In this document: in pieces, positions 17,516-28,642 of the stretch
Position numbering within the stretch: the first letter of the stretch is position 1
Layout: each line of letters starts with the position of its first letter
Origin: Flavobacterium urocaniciphilum
GTDB lineage: Bacteria > Bacteroidota > Bacteroidia > Flavobacteriales > Flavobacteriaceae
Direction: 5' to 3'
NCBI RefSeq assembly: GCF_900110615.1
Contig: NZ_FOEI01000001.1
Location: 620,001 to 684,000 of the forward strand
Length of the DNA: 64,000 nucleotides
Position numbers and translations under genes: made by a program
Notes under the pieces: model-generated
What the model was told of the DNA's origin: nothing
What the model saw: only the letters and a program-made list of their open reading frames with translations
Databases searched by the model: none

Positions 17516-18712
17516 TTAGAAAACTAATAAATTAATGTCTCTATGATCTAAATTAAACCAATCTGCAATAGATTTGTTAGTTAAGATACCATGATAAAAA
17601 TAGATTCCGTTTTTCAATCCTTTATTGCATCGGATTGCAGCTTCAATTCCGCCGTCTTCAGCAATTTGAATTAAGATAGGAGATAAGATATTACTAATTG
17701 AGATACTTGCTGTTTTAGAATATCTTGAAGGAATATTAGGTACGCAATAATGAATTACGTTATTTTTTATAAATGTTGGATTTTCGTGTGTTGTAATTTC
17801 TGAAGTTTCAAAACAACCACCTGTGTCTATACTTACATCAACAATAATGGCTCCACGTTTCATGTGTTCAACCATAGTTTCAGTAACTACAATTGGAGTT
17901 CGGTTTTTTCCACGTAACGCTCCAATAGCAACATCACAACGGCGAATGGCTTTTAATAAAGCTTTATCGTGAATAGTTGAAGTAAAGATTCTTTGATTTA
18001 AAGTATTTTGAAGTCTTCTTAATTTTGTAATAGAATTATCAAATACTTTAACATTTGCTCCTAAACTTAATGCCGTTCTTACTGCATATTCAGCAACTGT
18101 TCCTGCTCCTAAAATAACAACTTCAGTAGGTGGTACACCAGTAATATTTCCAAATAATAATCCTTTTCCATCGTTATTGTTAATCATTAATTCGGCAGCA
18201 ATTAAAACGGATGCAGTACCAGCAATTTCACTTAATGATTTTACTGCAGGATAAGAACCATCACTATCTTTTATGAATTCGAAAGCTAATGAAGTTATTT
18301 TTTTCTTCGTAATGGCTTCGAAATATTCTTTTTTCTGAGTTTTTAATTGAATGGCTGAAATTAAAATCGCTTCAATATTCATCATTTCAATTTCTTCCAA
18401 AGTTGGTGGTTCAACTTTTAAAATAATAGGGCAAGTAAATACTTTTTTGGTATCATGTGTTACTTCAGCTCCAGCATCGCTATAATCTTTGTCTGAATAA
18501 CTTGAGTTTTTTCCAGCACCACTTTCAATCATAACTCTATGTCCGTGACTCACCAATGAACTTACGGCATCTGGAGTTAAGCAAATTCTACGTTCTTGGT
18601 AAGAAGTTTCTTTTGGAATACCAATAAATAACTGACTTTTATGTTTGGCAATTTCCAATTTTTCTTCTTGTGGAAGTAATTGTTTAGCAGAAAATGGACT
18701 ATAGATTGACAT
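17516..18712 (-). CDS. ald: Alanine dehydrogenase
   Basis: 398 residues of the AlaDH/PNT family. IGIPKETSYQERRICLTPDAV at the N-terminus and the Rossmann turn VVILGAGTVAEYAV are diagnostic. It interconverts L-alanine and pyruvate with NAD and ammonia. The protein is some 25-30 residues longer than the Bacillus enzyme, with a C-terminal extension ending in DHRDINLLVF, as is usual in Flavobacteria. It follows tsaE by 56 bp and probably belongs to the porX-tsaE-ald run. Confidence 0.9.
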   Translation of the reverse strand: MSIYSPFSAKQLLPQEEKLEIAKHKSQLFIGIPKETSYQERRICLTPDAVSSLVSHGHRVMIESGAGKNSSYSDKDYSDAGAEVTHDTKKVFTCPIILKVEPPTLEEIEMMNIEAILISAIQLKTQKKEYFEAITKKKITSLAFEFIKDSDGSYPAVKSLSEIAGTASVLIAAELMINNNDGKGLLFGNITGVPPTEVVILGAGTVAEYAVRTALSLGANVKVFDNSITKLRRLQNTLNQRIFTSTIHDKALLKAIRRCDVAIGALRGKNRTPIVVTETMVEHMKRGAIIVDVSIDTGGCFETSEITTHENPTFIKNNVIHYCVPNIPSRYSKTASISISNILSPILIQIAEDGGIEAAIRCNKGLKNGIYFYHGILTNKSIADWFNLDHRDINLLVF

Positions 18713-18768
18713 GATTATCTAAAATTTGTAGCCAAATTAGTTAATTTTTGGAACTTATGAAATGATAT

Positions 18769-19185
18769 TTAATCATTTTTTAGTAATATTTCTCTTTTTC
18801 CATTAAGTAATGGTCGGATTACAATAGAAGCATGATCTAATGGTAACAAATGAGGAATTTTCTCTGGCCATTCTATGAAACACCAATTATCAGAATAAAA
18901 ATATTCATCAATTCCCATATCATAAGCTTCTAATTCGTCATTAATACGGTATAAATCAAAATGATAAATGATTTCACCTGAATCAGATTGATATTCGTTT
19001 ACCAATGAAAAAGTGGGACTACTAGAATTTCCTGTAACACCTAATTCTTTTACTAATTCTTTAATTAAAGTTGTTTTTCCAGCTCCCATTGTAGCATGAA
19101 AAGTTATCACTTTTTTTAAATTTGGCGTACTTAGAATTTGTTTGGCAATTTTGTTTATTTCTTCTAAAGAGTAAGTTTCTATCAT
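18769..19185 (-). CDS. tsaE: tRNA threonylcarbamoyladenosine biosynthesis ATPase
   Basis: 138 residues from ATG 19183-19185; a TTG 24 bp upstream is weaker. TsaE is the ATPase of the TsaBDE complex that makes t6A37 on ANN-decoding tRNAs. Walker A (MGAGKTTLIKEL), the GNSSSPTFSLVNEY segment, the HFDLYR strand and CFIEWPEKI are all present. It lies between porX and ald on the same strand, 48 bp after porX. Confidence 0.95.
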   Translation of the reverse strand: MIETYSLEEINKIAKQILSTPNLKKVITFHATMGAGKTTLIKELVKELGVTGNSSSPTFSLVNEYQSDSGEIIYHFDLYRINDELEAYDMGIDEYFYSDNWCFIEWPEKIPHLLPLDHASIVIRPLLNGKREILLKND

Positions 19186-19233
19186 ATTTTTTGAAATGGT
19201 GACTTGCAATTACAAGTCACCATATTTTAAATT

Positions 19234-20787
19234 TTACTTCGGATTTAATACAATACAAGGAATAATCATTTCTTCTAATGAAATTCCACCATGTTGATAC
19301 GTATTTCTATAATAACTTACGTAATGATTAAAGTTGTTTACATAAGCCAAAAAGAAATCGCTTTTAGCAAAAATAAAAGAACTTGTCATATTAATCGAAG
19401 GTAATCCAATTTTTTTCGGGTCTTTTACAGCGTAAACATCTTTATCTTCATAAGTTAAACTTCTACCTGTTTTATAACGTAAGTTTAAACTAGTGTTTTT
19501 ATCACCAATTACTTTTGATGGATTTTTACAATTGATCGTTCCGTGATCTGTAGTAATTACCAGCTTGAATCCCATTTGTTGTGCCATTTGTATAATTTCT
19601 AACAAAGGAGAATTTTTAAACCAACTTAATGTTAAAGAACGATACGCTTTATCATTAGAAGCTAATTCTTTTACAACATCCATTTCTGTTTTTGCATGTG
19701 ACAACATATCAACGAAGTTGTAAACAATTGTAGTTAAATCGTTGTTTTTACATGCTTTAAAATTGTCTACTAATTTTTTACCATCACGTAAGTTGGTAAT
19801 TTTATAATATTCACTTTTAATGTTTAATCCTAATCGTTTTAATTGTTCGTTTAAAAAATCAGCTTCATGTAAATTTTTTCCACCTTCATCAGTATCATTT
19901 TTCCAATATTGAGGTAATTTTTTCTCCATTTCAGCAGGCAACATTCCAGAAAAAATTGCATTTCTAGCATATTGAGTAGCAGTTGGTAAAATAGAGTAGT
20001 AGTTAACTTCTTTTTCAGGTTTATAATGGTTATATACAATACTTTCGAATGCTTTCCATTGATCGTAACGTAAATTATCAATAACAATAAATAGAATTGG
20101 TTTCTCTTTTTTACGAATTTCTGGAGCTACTAATTCACCAAATAATTTATGAGAAAGAATTGGTTTATCTGCTTTTTCATCGAACCAATCTTCATAATTA
20201 CGTTCAATGAATTTACCAAATTGTAAATTAGCTTCCGATTTTTGACTTTCTAAGATTTGAATTAAATTCTGATCTTCAATATTTTCTAATTCAATTTCCC
20301 AATACACTAGTTTTTTATAGAATTCTGCCCATTCTTCAAAAGAATTTATCATAGACATTTCCATGGCAATTTTTCTAAATTCTTTTTGATAATCTAATGT
20401 AGTTTTCTCTGAAATTAAACGTGAATGGTCTAAGTTTTTCTTCAAACTCAATAAAATCTGATTCGGATTTACTGGTTTTATAAGGTAATCGGCAATTTTA
20501 CTACCAATAGCTTCTTCCATAATATATTCTTCTTCACTTTTTGTAATCATGATTACAGGTGTGGAAGACTTAAATTCTTTCATTTCTGAAAGTGTTTCTA
20601 ATCCAGATAATCCAGGCATATTTTCATCTAAAAAAACTACATCATAAGCATTTTCTTTAAATAAATCTATAGCGTCTTGTCCGTTATTACAAGTAGTTAC
20701 ATCGTAATTCTTCTTTTCTAAAAATAAAATATGAGGCTTTAATAAATCAATTTCGTCGTCTACCCAAAGTATTTTTATGTTGTTCAT
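19234..20787 (-). CDS. porX: PorX: response regulator fused to PglZ phosphatase-like domain (T9SS regulator)
   Basis: 517 residues. Residues 1-120 are a CheY-like receiver with acidic pocket WVDDE, phosphoacceptor Asp54 (VVFLDENMPG), Thr82/Lys83 (MITKSE) and Lys104-Pro105. After a helical linker, residues 225-517 are a PglZ alkaline-phosphatase-like domain with metal-binding IVIDNLRYDQ (Asp237), a candidate nucleophile threonine in ILPTATQYARN (Thr269/Thr271), FVDMLSHAKTE and TTDHGTIN. In Porphyromonas, PorX works with the kinase PorY to control T9SS genes and has nucleotide phosphodiesterase activity. No porY is adjacent, as is usual. Two T9SS cargo genes lie 11-12 kb away. Confidence 0.95.
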   Translation of the reverse strand: MNNIKILWVDDEIDLLKPHILFLEKKNYDVTTCNNGQDAIDLFKENAYDVVFLDENMPGLSGLETLSEMKEFKSSTPVIMITKSEEEYIMEEAIGSKIADYLIKPVNPNQILLSLKKNLDHSRLISEKTTLDYQKEFRKIAMEMSMINSFEEWAEFYKKLVYWEIELENIEDQNLIQILESQKSEANLQFGKFIERNYEDWFDEKADKPILSHKLFGELVAPEIRKKEKPILFIVIDNLRYDQWKAFESIVYNHYKPEKEVNYYSILPTATQYARNAIFSGMLPAEMEKKLPQYWKNDTDEGGKNLHEADFLNEQLKRLGLNIKSEYYKITNLRDGKKLVDNFKACKNNDLTTIVYNFVDMLSHAKTEMDVVKELASNDKAYRSLTLSWFKNSPLLEIIQMAQQMGFKLVITTDHGTINCKNPSKVIGDKNTSLNLRYKTGRSLTYEDKDVYAVKDPKKIGLPSINMTSSFIFAKSDFFLAYVNNFNHYVSYYRNTYQHGGISLEEMIIPCIVLNPK

Positions 20788-20851
20788 GGTTTGTTAATTT
20801 TATTAGTTGCAAGTTACTATAAGTTAAACGTAAATTTTCTTAAAAATTGTG

Positions 20852-20859
20852 TAAATTTG
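20852..20859 (+). promoter_or_regulatory. Candidate -7 element for SRAP gene
   Basis: TAAATTTG matching TAnnTTTG, 18 bp upstream of the ATG at 20878, which supports that start over an in-frame codon further upstream. Confidence 0.4.
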
Positions 20860-20877
20860 ATAATAATATCAAAAATA

Positions 20878-21507
20878 ATGTGTTTTAGTTATAAACAAAA
20901 AAAAGAAGGATTAGTTCTCGAAAAACAATTTAAAGTTTCAAAGAAATCGGGTGTGATAATTGAACCTGTAAAAATTGTTAATGGTTTCGATCACCCAGAA
21001 ACAGCAATAATAACTAATACAGAAAACGAACTTTTACAAACTGGAATTTGGGGATTATTACCAAATTGGGCTCAAGATAAAAAACATCAAAATTTTACTT
21101 TAAATGCTAGAATTGAAGATGTTACAACAACTAGTTCTTTTAAGGATTCAATTCAAAATAGATGTTTGGTTTTGGCAAATGGATTTTACGAATGGCAATG
21201 GCTTAATTCGAAAGGAACCAACAAAAAGAAATTTGAAATTGGATTGAAAAATGATGAAACATTTGCTTTTGCGGGTATTTACGAATTTAATAAATCATTG
21301 AATAACATCACTTTTAGTATTTTAACCACACAAGCCAATGATTTGATGAGTCAAATTCACAATACTAAAAAAAGAATGCCTGTTATTTTAAAAAGGGAAG
21401 ACGAGACAAATTGGTTACAAGGTGCAAATTATAACGAGTTTTCATTTCCTTATGAAGTCGACTTAATTGCAAATGAAATTGAAGATAATCAATTGCGTTT
21501 ATTTTAA
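20878..21507 (+). CDS. SRAP/HMCES-family abasic-site-shielding protein (YedK-like)
   Basis: 209 residues from ATG 20878. This start places the catalytic cysteine at position 2 (MCFSYKQ) as the family requires, since the exposed Cys2 forms a thiazolidine link with abasic sites in single-stranded DNA. Other active-site elements are NARIE, NGFYEWQW (catalytic Glu) and the His of IHNTKKRMPVIL. It protects abasic sites at stalled forks and can act as an autopeptidase. Divergent from porX with about 90 bp between the starts. Confidence 0.93.
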   Translation: MCFSYKQKKEGLVLEKQFKVSKKSGVIIEPVKIVNGFDHPETAIITNTENELLQTGIWGLLPNWAQDKKHQNFTLNARIEDVTTTSSFKDSIQNRCLVLANGFYEWQWLNSKGTNKKKFEIGLKNDETFAFAGIYEFNKSLNNITFSILTTQANDLMSQIHNTKKRMPVILKREDETNWLQGANYNEFSFPYEVDLIANEIEDNQLRLF

Positions 21508-21580
21508 AATGTTGTTTATTAAAATATCAATTTACAAATTCGTTTTTTTTAATTAGTTTTACCTTACAAAAATTAATATT

Positions 21581-22447
21581 ATGAGTAAAGCAGTATTAAG
21601 AGATAAAAATACTTGTGAAAACTGCGGGAATGTAGTTGATGTCAGATTTTGTTCTTATTGCGGACAAGAGAATGTTGAGACAAAGAAATCATTTCATTAT
21701 TTATTCACTCATTTTATTGAAGATTTAGTTCATTATGATAATGGCTTTTGGAAGGCAATCAAACATTTATTGTTTTCACCTTATATTCTTACCATTGAAT
21801 ATTTAAAAGGGAAAAGAAAGAAATATGTTGCTCCAGTTAAGTTATTCATTTTTATGAACTTTTTATGTTTCTTTTTGACTGGAATGTTAAGTTATGAAAC
21901 AAGTTCAGTGCTAAAAGTAAATGAAACTCCTAATAAACCTAATGAAATTCAAGTTGATCAAGACGCAATTTCAAATGCTAATTTTTTTACAAAAAAGATT
22001 TCTGATTTAGATAAAAAATACACTACTCAAGAAATTTTTGAAAAAATTGGAGAAAAAATTAAGTACTATTTTCCTAAAGTAGTTTTTGCATACATGCCTT
22101 TATTTGCTTTCTTTTTATGGTTGTTTCATAATAAGAAAAAATGGTGGTATTTTGATCATGGAATTTTTACGTTTCACTTTTTTTCATCCGTAATGTTGTT
22201 AATCAGCATACATGCAATTGTTGATTTTCTTCTTTTTAAATTAGGTTTATCAACCATTCAAGATTTACTAAATTTTGCCTTAGTAGTTTATATTATTTAT
22301 TTGTTTTATAAATCTCATAAACAGTTATTCTACGAAACAAAAATGATGTCTTTCTTTAAAGCAAGTGCAATTTTGTTTGTAAATTCTATAACTATGGCAA
22401 TATTTGCACTTTTATTATTAATAATTTCAATCATGTATATAAAATAA
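21581..22447 (+). CDS. DUF3667 membrane protein with N-terminal zinc ribbon
   Basis: 288 residues. Two CxxC pairs (CENCG and CSYCG) make a small zinc ribbon at residues 12-29. A conserved amphipathic stretch follows (FHYLFTHFIEDLVHYDNGFW, then RKKYVAPVKLFIFMNFLCFF), and four to five hydrophobic segments follow to the C-terminus. This layout is DUF3667, common in Bacteroidota and uncharacterised. The SDR gene starts 3 bp after its stop, so the two are cotranscribed. Confidence 0.88.
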   Translation: MSKAVLRDKNTCENCGNVVDVRFCSYCGQENVETKKSFHYLFTHFIEDLVHYDNGFWKAIKHLLFSPYILTIEYLKGKRKKYVAPVKLFIFMNFLCFFLTGMLSYETSSVLKVNETPNKPNEIQVDQDAISNANFFTKKISDLDKKYTTQEIFEKIGEKIKYYFPKVVFAYMPLFAFFLWLFHNKKKWWYFDHGIFTFHFFSSVMLLISIHAIVDFLLFKLGLSTIQDLLNFALVVYIIYLFYKSHKQLFYETKMMSFFKASAILFVNSITMAIFALLLLIISIMYIK

Positions 22448-22449
22448 AT

Positions 22450-23253
22450 ATGTCTAAAGTAATACTTATCACTGGTGGTTCATCAGGAATTGGAAAAGCC
22501 ATCGGAGAATTTTTATTAGAAAAAGGTTTCATCGTTTATGGAACAAGTCGAAATCCATCAACAGTTGAAAATTCAAAAATTAAACTTTTAGCTTTAGATG
22601 TTCGAAATTCAGAATCGATAAAAACTTGCATTTCAACAATAATAGAAAAAGAAGGAAAAATTGATGTTTTAATTAATAATGCTGGTGTTGGAATAACTGG
22701 ACCATTAGAAGAAATTCCGTTAGAAGAAATAAAAAATAATTTCGACACGAATTTATTCGGACCAATTGAAACCATGAAAGCGGTTTTACCTCAAATGCGA
22801 CAACAAAAAAGTGGCTTAATAATAAATGTTACTTCTATTGCAGGTTATATGGGATTGCCTTTTAGAAGTATTTACTCTTCTTCAAAAGGAGCTTTAGAAT
22901 TGATTACAGAATCGATTCGAATGGAAACTAAATCGTTCGGAATTAACATTGTTAATGTTGCTCCAGGAGATTTTGCTACTGATATTGCATCAAGAAGGTT
23001 TCATGCTCCTGTAATTAAAGGTTCTGCGTATGAAAATGTGTATCAAACACAATTGAATATGATGAACGAACACGTTTCTTGCGGAAGTAATCCAATTGAA
23101 ATGGCTATAGCAATTCATAAAATTATTGATACTAAAAATCCGAAAATTCATTATAAAGTTGGAGCTTTCATGCAGAAATTTTCAATTGTTTTGAAAAGAA
23201 TATTACCCGACAAAATGTATGAGAAAATCTTAATGAATCATTATAAGCTCTAG
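22450..23253 (+). CDS. Short-chain dehydrogenase/reductase
   Basis: 267 residues, classical SDR. NAD(P)-binding TGGSSGIGKAI, NNAGVG, catalytic Ser in NVTSIAGYMG and YSSSKGAL with Tyr and Lys. The C-terminal region after residue 190 is the variable substrate-binding part, so the substrate is not predictable. Starts 3 bp after the DUF3667 gene, suggesting a membrane-lipid link, which is inference. Confidence 0.9.
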   Translation: MSKVILITGGSSGIGKAIGEFLLEKGFIVYGTSRNPSTVENSKIKLLALDVRNSESIKTCISTIIEKEGKIDVLINNAGVGITGPLEEIPLEEIKNNFDTNLFGPIETMKAVLPQMRQQKSGLIINVTSIAGYMGLPFRSIYSSSKGALELITESIRMETKSFGINIVNVAPGDFATDIASRRFHAPVIKGSAYENVYQTQLNMMNEHVSCGSNPIEMAIAIHKIIDTKNPKIHYKVGAFMQKFSIVLKRILPDKMYEKILMNHYKL

Positions 23254-23284
23254 ATTTAAGAATTGAATGATTTAAAGATTAAAA

Positions 23285-23310
23285 GATTTGGAATTTAGGA
23301 TTTGGAATTT
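23285..23310. repeat. Short direct repeat upstream of the aldolase gene
   Basis: GATTTGGAATTT occurs exactly at 23285-23296 and 23299-23310. Its core ATTTGGAAT also occurs in the inverted repeat at 16428-16439, so the two may derive from one intergenic repeat family. Confidence 0.45.
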
Positions 23311-23336
23311 GATTTTTATATTGAAGTTTTAAATCG

Positions 23337-23344
23337 TAATTTTG
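23337..23344 (+). promoter_or_regulatory. Candidate -7 element for fructose-6-phosphate aldolase gene
   Basis: TAATTTTG matching TAnnTTTG, 38 bp upstream of the ATG at 23383. Confidence 0.4.
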
Positions 23345-23382
23345 TAAAAAAATAAAATACAACTTAATTAAATATACAAAAA

Positions 23383-24039
23383 ATGAAATTTTTTATTGAT
23401 ACAGCAAATTTAAAAGATATTGCAGAAGCTCAAGCGTTAGGAATTTTAGATGGAGTTACTACAAACCCATCTTTAATGGCAAAAGAAGGTATTACTGGGA
23501 AAAACAATATCTTAAAACACTATGTAGATATTTGTAACTTAGTAGATGGTGATGTAAGTGCTGAAGTAAATGCCTTAGATTTAGAAGGTATGATTAAAGA
23601 AGGTGAGGAGTTAGCAGATTTACATGAGCAAATTGTTGTTAAATTACCAATGACAAAAGAAGGAATTAAAGCATGTAAATATTTTTCTGACAGAGGAATT
23701 AAAACAAACGTAACTTTAATCTTTTCTCCAGGACAAGCTTTATTAGCGGCTAAAGCAGGTGCAACTTATTGTTCTCCGTTTTTAGGACGTTTAGATGATG
23801 TTTCAACTGATGGTTTAAACTTAATTGATGAAATTCGTCAAATTTATGACAACTATGGTTTTGAAACTCAAATTTTAGCGGCTTCAGTTCGTCATACTAT
23901 GCACGTTGTTAATTGTGCTAAGATTGGAGCTGATGTTATGACAGGACCATTATCTTCAATTACAGGTTTATTGAAACATCCATTAACGGATATTGGAATT
24001 GCTCAATTCGTTGCAGATTTCGAAAAAGGAAATAAATAA
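23383..24039 (+). CDS. fsa: Fructose-6-phosphate aldolase / short transaldolase-like protein
   Basis: 218 residues, the short TalC/FSA class. [16 protein letters not shown] and [14 protein letters not shown] are hallmark N-terminal segments; the Schiff-base lysine is in [29 protein letters not shown] and AASVRH complete the barrel. It may act as a transaldolase in the pentose phosphate pathway, as many short-form proteins do, or as an F6P aldolase; sequence alone does not settle this. Followed by a strong terminator. Confidence 0.9.
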   Translation: MKFFIDTANLKDIAEAQALGILDGVTTNPSLMAKEGITGKNNILKHYVDICNLVDGDVSAEVNALDLEGMIKEGEELADLHEQIVVKLPMTKEGIKACKYFSDRGIKTNVTLIFSPGQALLAAKAGATYCSPFLGRLDDVSTDGLNLIDEIRQIYDNYGFETQILAASVRHTMHVVNCAKIGADVMTGPLSSITGLLKHPLTDIGIAQFVADFEKGNK

Positions 24040-24057
24040 TATTTTTCCATATAAACT

Positions 24058-24092
24058 AAAAAGGCTCTCGATTTATTGAGAGCCTTTTTTAT
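24058..24092. terminator. Bidirectional terminator
   Basis: AAAAAGGCTCTC GATTTATT GAGAGCCTTTTTT between the convergent aldolase and thioredoxin-fold lipoprotein genes. Confidence 0.88.
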
Positions 24093-24119
24093 TTATGTTA
24101 TACTGATTTTAAGAAGTAC

Positions 24120-25523
24120 TTATTTTAAATGATTCTCAAAATTGGCATCAAACAAACTCACAAATGCATTGTCAATTGTTCCGTCAGCATTAATAATCAT
24201 TGTTCTGTAAACTCTATTAATTACCCATTTTTGCTTGATTTCATTAAAATCAGTGGCACGTAATTCAATTGAATTAGTGTAATTATTTGTTTTAATTTCT
24301 TTTAGCCAATCTTCTTGTGAATTTATGAAGTTAATAGAAATAAACTGAATATCTGGGTATTTAGCTTTTAATTCATCTACTTTTTTATGTGAATAAATCG
24401 CATGTGAACCTGATTGTTTTGTCCAAAAATAGATTATCGTTTTCTTTTTTAATAAATCTTTGATTTTAACAGGTTTGTTGTTTTTGTCAACTAATGAAAC
24501 TTCTGGTAAAACGTGATTGCATTTTAAATTCTTAACACATTCTGCCGTTTTCATTATTTCGTCTTTTAGTTTTTTATCGGTAACTATTTTAGAATATAAA
24601 TTGAAAAAAGTAGAATTGTTATGTGAACATTGATCTGATAATAAATACATATTGGCAATGCTGTTTATTACCAAATTCTTAGCATGTGAATTTTTAATTA
24701 AGGTATCAGCAATTTTTAATTTGGTAATATTAGTTTCTAAAGACATTTCATCTAAATTATCTTTAGATTTAGTTAATGCCATATTATTCAACATATTCGA
24801 CATATAATGCAAATAGGGATAATAATAAACTAAAGAAGTATCGTTAACATCAATTTTTTCTCTATAATTATAATAATTTGGTTGTAAATTATTTTTGATG
24901 TTTTTACCCGTTTTAAATTCATGTACAATTGGGAAAATCTCTTTCTTATTTGCAAAATTTAATTCGATACTAGATTTTGCCACTTTATCGAAATCTTCAG
25001 ACCAATTTATAAATGATTTTCTTTTATCGTAAAGCTTTGTTGTGCTTGTGTAAGCAGAATCAATATATTTTGTAAATGTTTTTTCGTCTTTTGCAAAAAC
25101 TTCAAACATGTTATTTTTTAAATTCATGTCTTGTAAAAATAATTCCATCATAAAATTATTTTTTTCGTCACCACGACCACAAAACATTAATGTATTATCA
25201 AAATCATTTGTATTTAAACGAATCATAATACTGTCGTTTTTATCAAAAAATACATATTGATATTCCGGATCGTGTTTAAAGCTATATAATCCTGGAGTTA
25301 AAGAATCGAATTTGTGGAAAAATCTGTTGTTTTTATCTAAATAAAAAGTATCAATTACTTTATCATCTTTCATAAATACAACATACTTACTTTTGGGGTT
25401 TTCAATTTCACCTCCAAAATAAGCCACATTATTCCCACCAATTATTCCATCTTTACAAGAAACTAAAGATGCAATTAAAAAGGATAAAATAAATAGTTTA
25501 CTATATATGTAATTTTTATGCAT
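24120..25523 (-). CDS. Lipoprotein with C-terminal thioredoxin-like (TlpA-like) domain lacking CxxC
   Basis: 467 residues. The signal peptide ends in a lipobox (LIASLVSCKDG), so it is a membrane lipoprotein. Residues 30-330 have the DUF4369-like N-terminus and helical middle of Bacteroidota TlpA-type proteins. Residues 340-467 are a thioredoxin fold (KDLLKKKTIIYFWTKQSG, then KYPDIQFISINFIN). The position normally holding WCxxC reads TKQSGSH, so the redox pair is missing and a structural or binding role is more likely than disulfide exchange. Confidence 0.82.
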   Translation of the reverse strand: MHKNYIYSKLFILSFLIASLVSCKDGIIGGNNVAYFGGEIENPKSKYVVFMKDDKVIDTFYLDKNNRFFHKFDSLTPGLYSFKHDPEYQYVFFDKNDSIMIRLNTNDFDNTLMFCGRGDEKNNFMMELFLQDMNLKNNMFEVFAKDEKTFTKYIDSAYTSTTKLYDKRKSFINWSEDFDKVAKSSIELNFANKKEIFPIVHEFKTGKNIKNNLQPNYYNYREKIDVNDTSLVYYYPYLHYMSNMLNNMALTKSKDNLDEMSLETNITKLKIADTLIKNSHAKNLVINSIANMYLLSDQCSHNNSTFFNLYSKIVTDKKLKDEIMKTAECVKNLKCNHVLPEVSLVDKNNKPVKIKDLLKKKTIIYFWTKQSGSHAIYSHKKVDELKAKYPDIQFISINFINSQEDWLKEIKTNNYTNSIELRATDFNEIKQKWVINRVYRTMIINADGTIDNAFVSLFDANFENHLK

Positions 25524-25646
25524 AGAATGTTTGTATAATACGAAACAAATATATTTCTTTCAAATTCGTAATGATGTTAATGTAGCGTTAAAAAAGCCTA
25601 ACATAATTATAAAATAAAAAAATAGCAAAAACTCGTTCATTTTTGT

Positions 25647-25654
25647 TAATTTTG
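25647..25654 (+). promoter_or_regulatory. Candidate -7 element for the ABC-F gene
   Basis: TAATTTTG matching TAnnTTTG, 27 bp upstream of the ATG at 25681. Confidence 0.35.
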
Positions 25655-25677
25655 CCGCAATTTAAAAAATAATTTGA

Positions 25678-27300
<1,623 letters not shown>

Positions 27301-27342
27301 TTTACGATTTCAGATTTTAGATTTACGAATTAATATATATAG

Positions 27343-27373
27343 AAAATCCCGAGTAAAACTTGGGATTTTTTTA
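27343..27373 (+). terminator. Intrinsic terminator after ABC-F gene
   Basis: AAAATCCCGAGT / ACTTGGGATTTTTTT hairpin with T tract. Confidence 0.82.
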
Positions 27374-27400
27374 TACATTTATCCGAAATATTATAATATT

Positions 27401-27787
27401 ATGTTTAGAAAAATCTGTTTTATATTTTGTTTAGTAGCATGTTCTAGTTTTGCTCAGACCAAAAATTGTGAAGAATACAAAATTGGAGAATTTGTGTATC
27501 CAGACAACCCAAATAAAGTAAGTGTTAGAAAAAATACCATTCAAGAAAGTTATAATAACGGAAAATTAGAAATGCAGTGGAAAATAACTTGGATAAATGA
27601 TTGTACCTATGAAATGGTTTGTCAGAAAGTTTTTAATCCAAGTATTCCAATTAAAATTGGAGATAGAATTGTAACCACAATTATTGAAACAGATGCTAAA
27701 TGTTATAAATTCACATATGTAGTTTATAATGAGTTTTATCCAAATGGATTTGTTTCGCCTGAACCAGGAAAAATGTGTAGAAAATAA
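27401..27787 (+). CDS. Small secreted protein of unknown function
   Basis: 128 residues with a signal peptide (KICFIFCLVACSSFAQ) and four cysteines in the mature part, which could form disulfides. Repeated beta-strand patterns (MQWKITWINDCTYEMV, then IGDRIVTTIIE) suggest a small beta-rich domain. I recall homologues carrying the label DNA topoisomerase IV, which is surely a propagated error because nothing topoisomerase-like is visible. Function unknown. It ends at a terminator shared with trmD. Confidence 0.78.
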   Translation: MFRKICFIFCLVACSSFAQTKNCEEYKIGEFVYPDNPNKVSVRKNTIQESYNNGKLEMQWKITWINDCTYEMVCQKVFNPSIPIKIGDRIVTTIIETDAKCYKFTYVVYNEFYPNGFVSPEPGKMCRK

Positions 27788-27803
27788 GTATAACTTCTAA
27801 ATA

Positions 27804-27837
27804 TAAAAAATCCCGAGATAAAGCTCGTGATTTTTTC
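27804..27837. terminator. Terminator between convergent genes
   Basis: AAAAAATCCCGAG ATAAAG CTCGTGATTTTTT hairpin with one mismatch; A-rich and T-rich flanks allow use in both directions. Confidence 0.75.
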
Positions 27838-27867
27838 GTAAATCGTAAATCTAAAATCGTAAATGAT

Positions 27868-28545
27868 TTATTCTTCCAACAAATCTGGTCGTCTTTCTTT
27901 AGTATGTTCGTAGGCTTTTTGTTCGCGCCATTTTTCAATTTCAGGAAAATTACCACTCAATAAAATATCTGGTACTTTCATGCCTTTATATTCTGCAGGT
28001 CTTGTATAAATAGGAGGCGATAATAAATTATCTTGAAAACTATCGGTTAAGGCAGAAGTTTCGTTACTTAATACACCAGGAATCAAACGGAATAAGGCAT
28101 CGCATAAAATTATTGCACCCATTTCACCACCCGATAATACATAATCACCAATAGAAATTTCTTTGGTAATGTGCATATCTCGTACACGTTGATCTACACC
28201 TTTATAATGTCCGCAAAGAATAATTAAATTCCCTAACATCGACATTTTATTTGCCATTTTCTGATTCAGCGTTTCACCATCTGGTGTCATGTAAATCACT
28301 TCATCATAATCACGTTCGCTTTTTAATTTCGTTATGCAATCATCAATAGGTTGAATATTCATAACCATTCCAGCACCACCACCAAATTGATAATCGTCCA
28401 CACTTTTTTGTTTATTCGTACTATAATCGCGTAAATTATGAAAATGAACTTCTACAAATCCTTTGTCTATGGCTCTTTTCATCATTGAGCCTTCAAACGG
28501 ACTTTTCATTATTTCAGGTAAAACAGTAATTATATCTACGCGCAT
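27868..28545 (-). CDS. trmD: tRNA (guanine-N1-)-methyltransferase
   Basis: 225 residues. TrmD methylates G37 of tRNAs with SAM and protects against +1 frameshifting. The trefoil-knot SPOUT motifs are clear: [28 protein letters not shown] and [12 protein letters not shown]. The usual rpsP/rimM/rplS partners are not adjacent; it stands alone here, as is common in Flavobacteria. Confidence 0.96.
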   Translation of the reverse strand: MRVDIITVLPEIMKSPFEGSMMKRAIDKGFVEVHFHNLRDYSTNKQKSVDDYQFGGGAGMVMNIQPIDDCITKLKSERDYDEVIYMTPDGETLNQKMANKMSMLGNLIILCGHYKGVDQRVRDMHITKEISIGDYVLSGGEMGAIILCDALFRLIPGVLSNETSALTDSFQDNLLSPPIYTRPAEYKGMKVPDILLSGNFPEIEKWREQKAYEHTKERRPDLLEE

Positions 28546-28642
28546 ATTTTTATATTTTGAAATGCAAAGTTAGTTAACAAATAAAATATTGCAATTGGAT
28601 TTTGTAAAAAACATTTTATATTCGTAATTCTTATATATAAAA

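Noticed and set aside
27711..27956. 81-codon minus-strand frame overlapping the trmD 3' end
   Set aside because: It is out of frame with trmD, crosses a terminator and has no conserved features.
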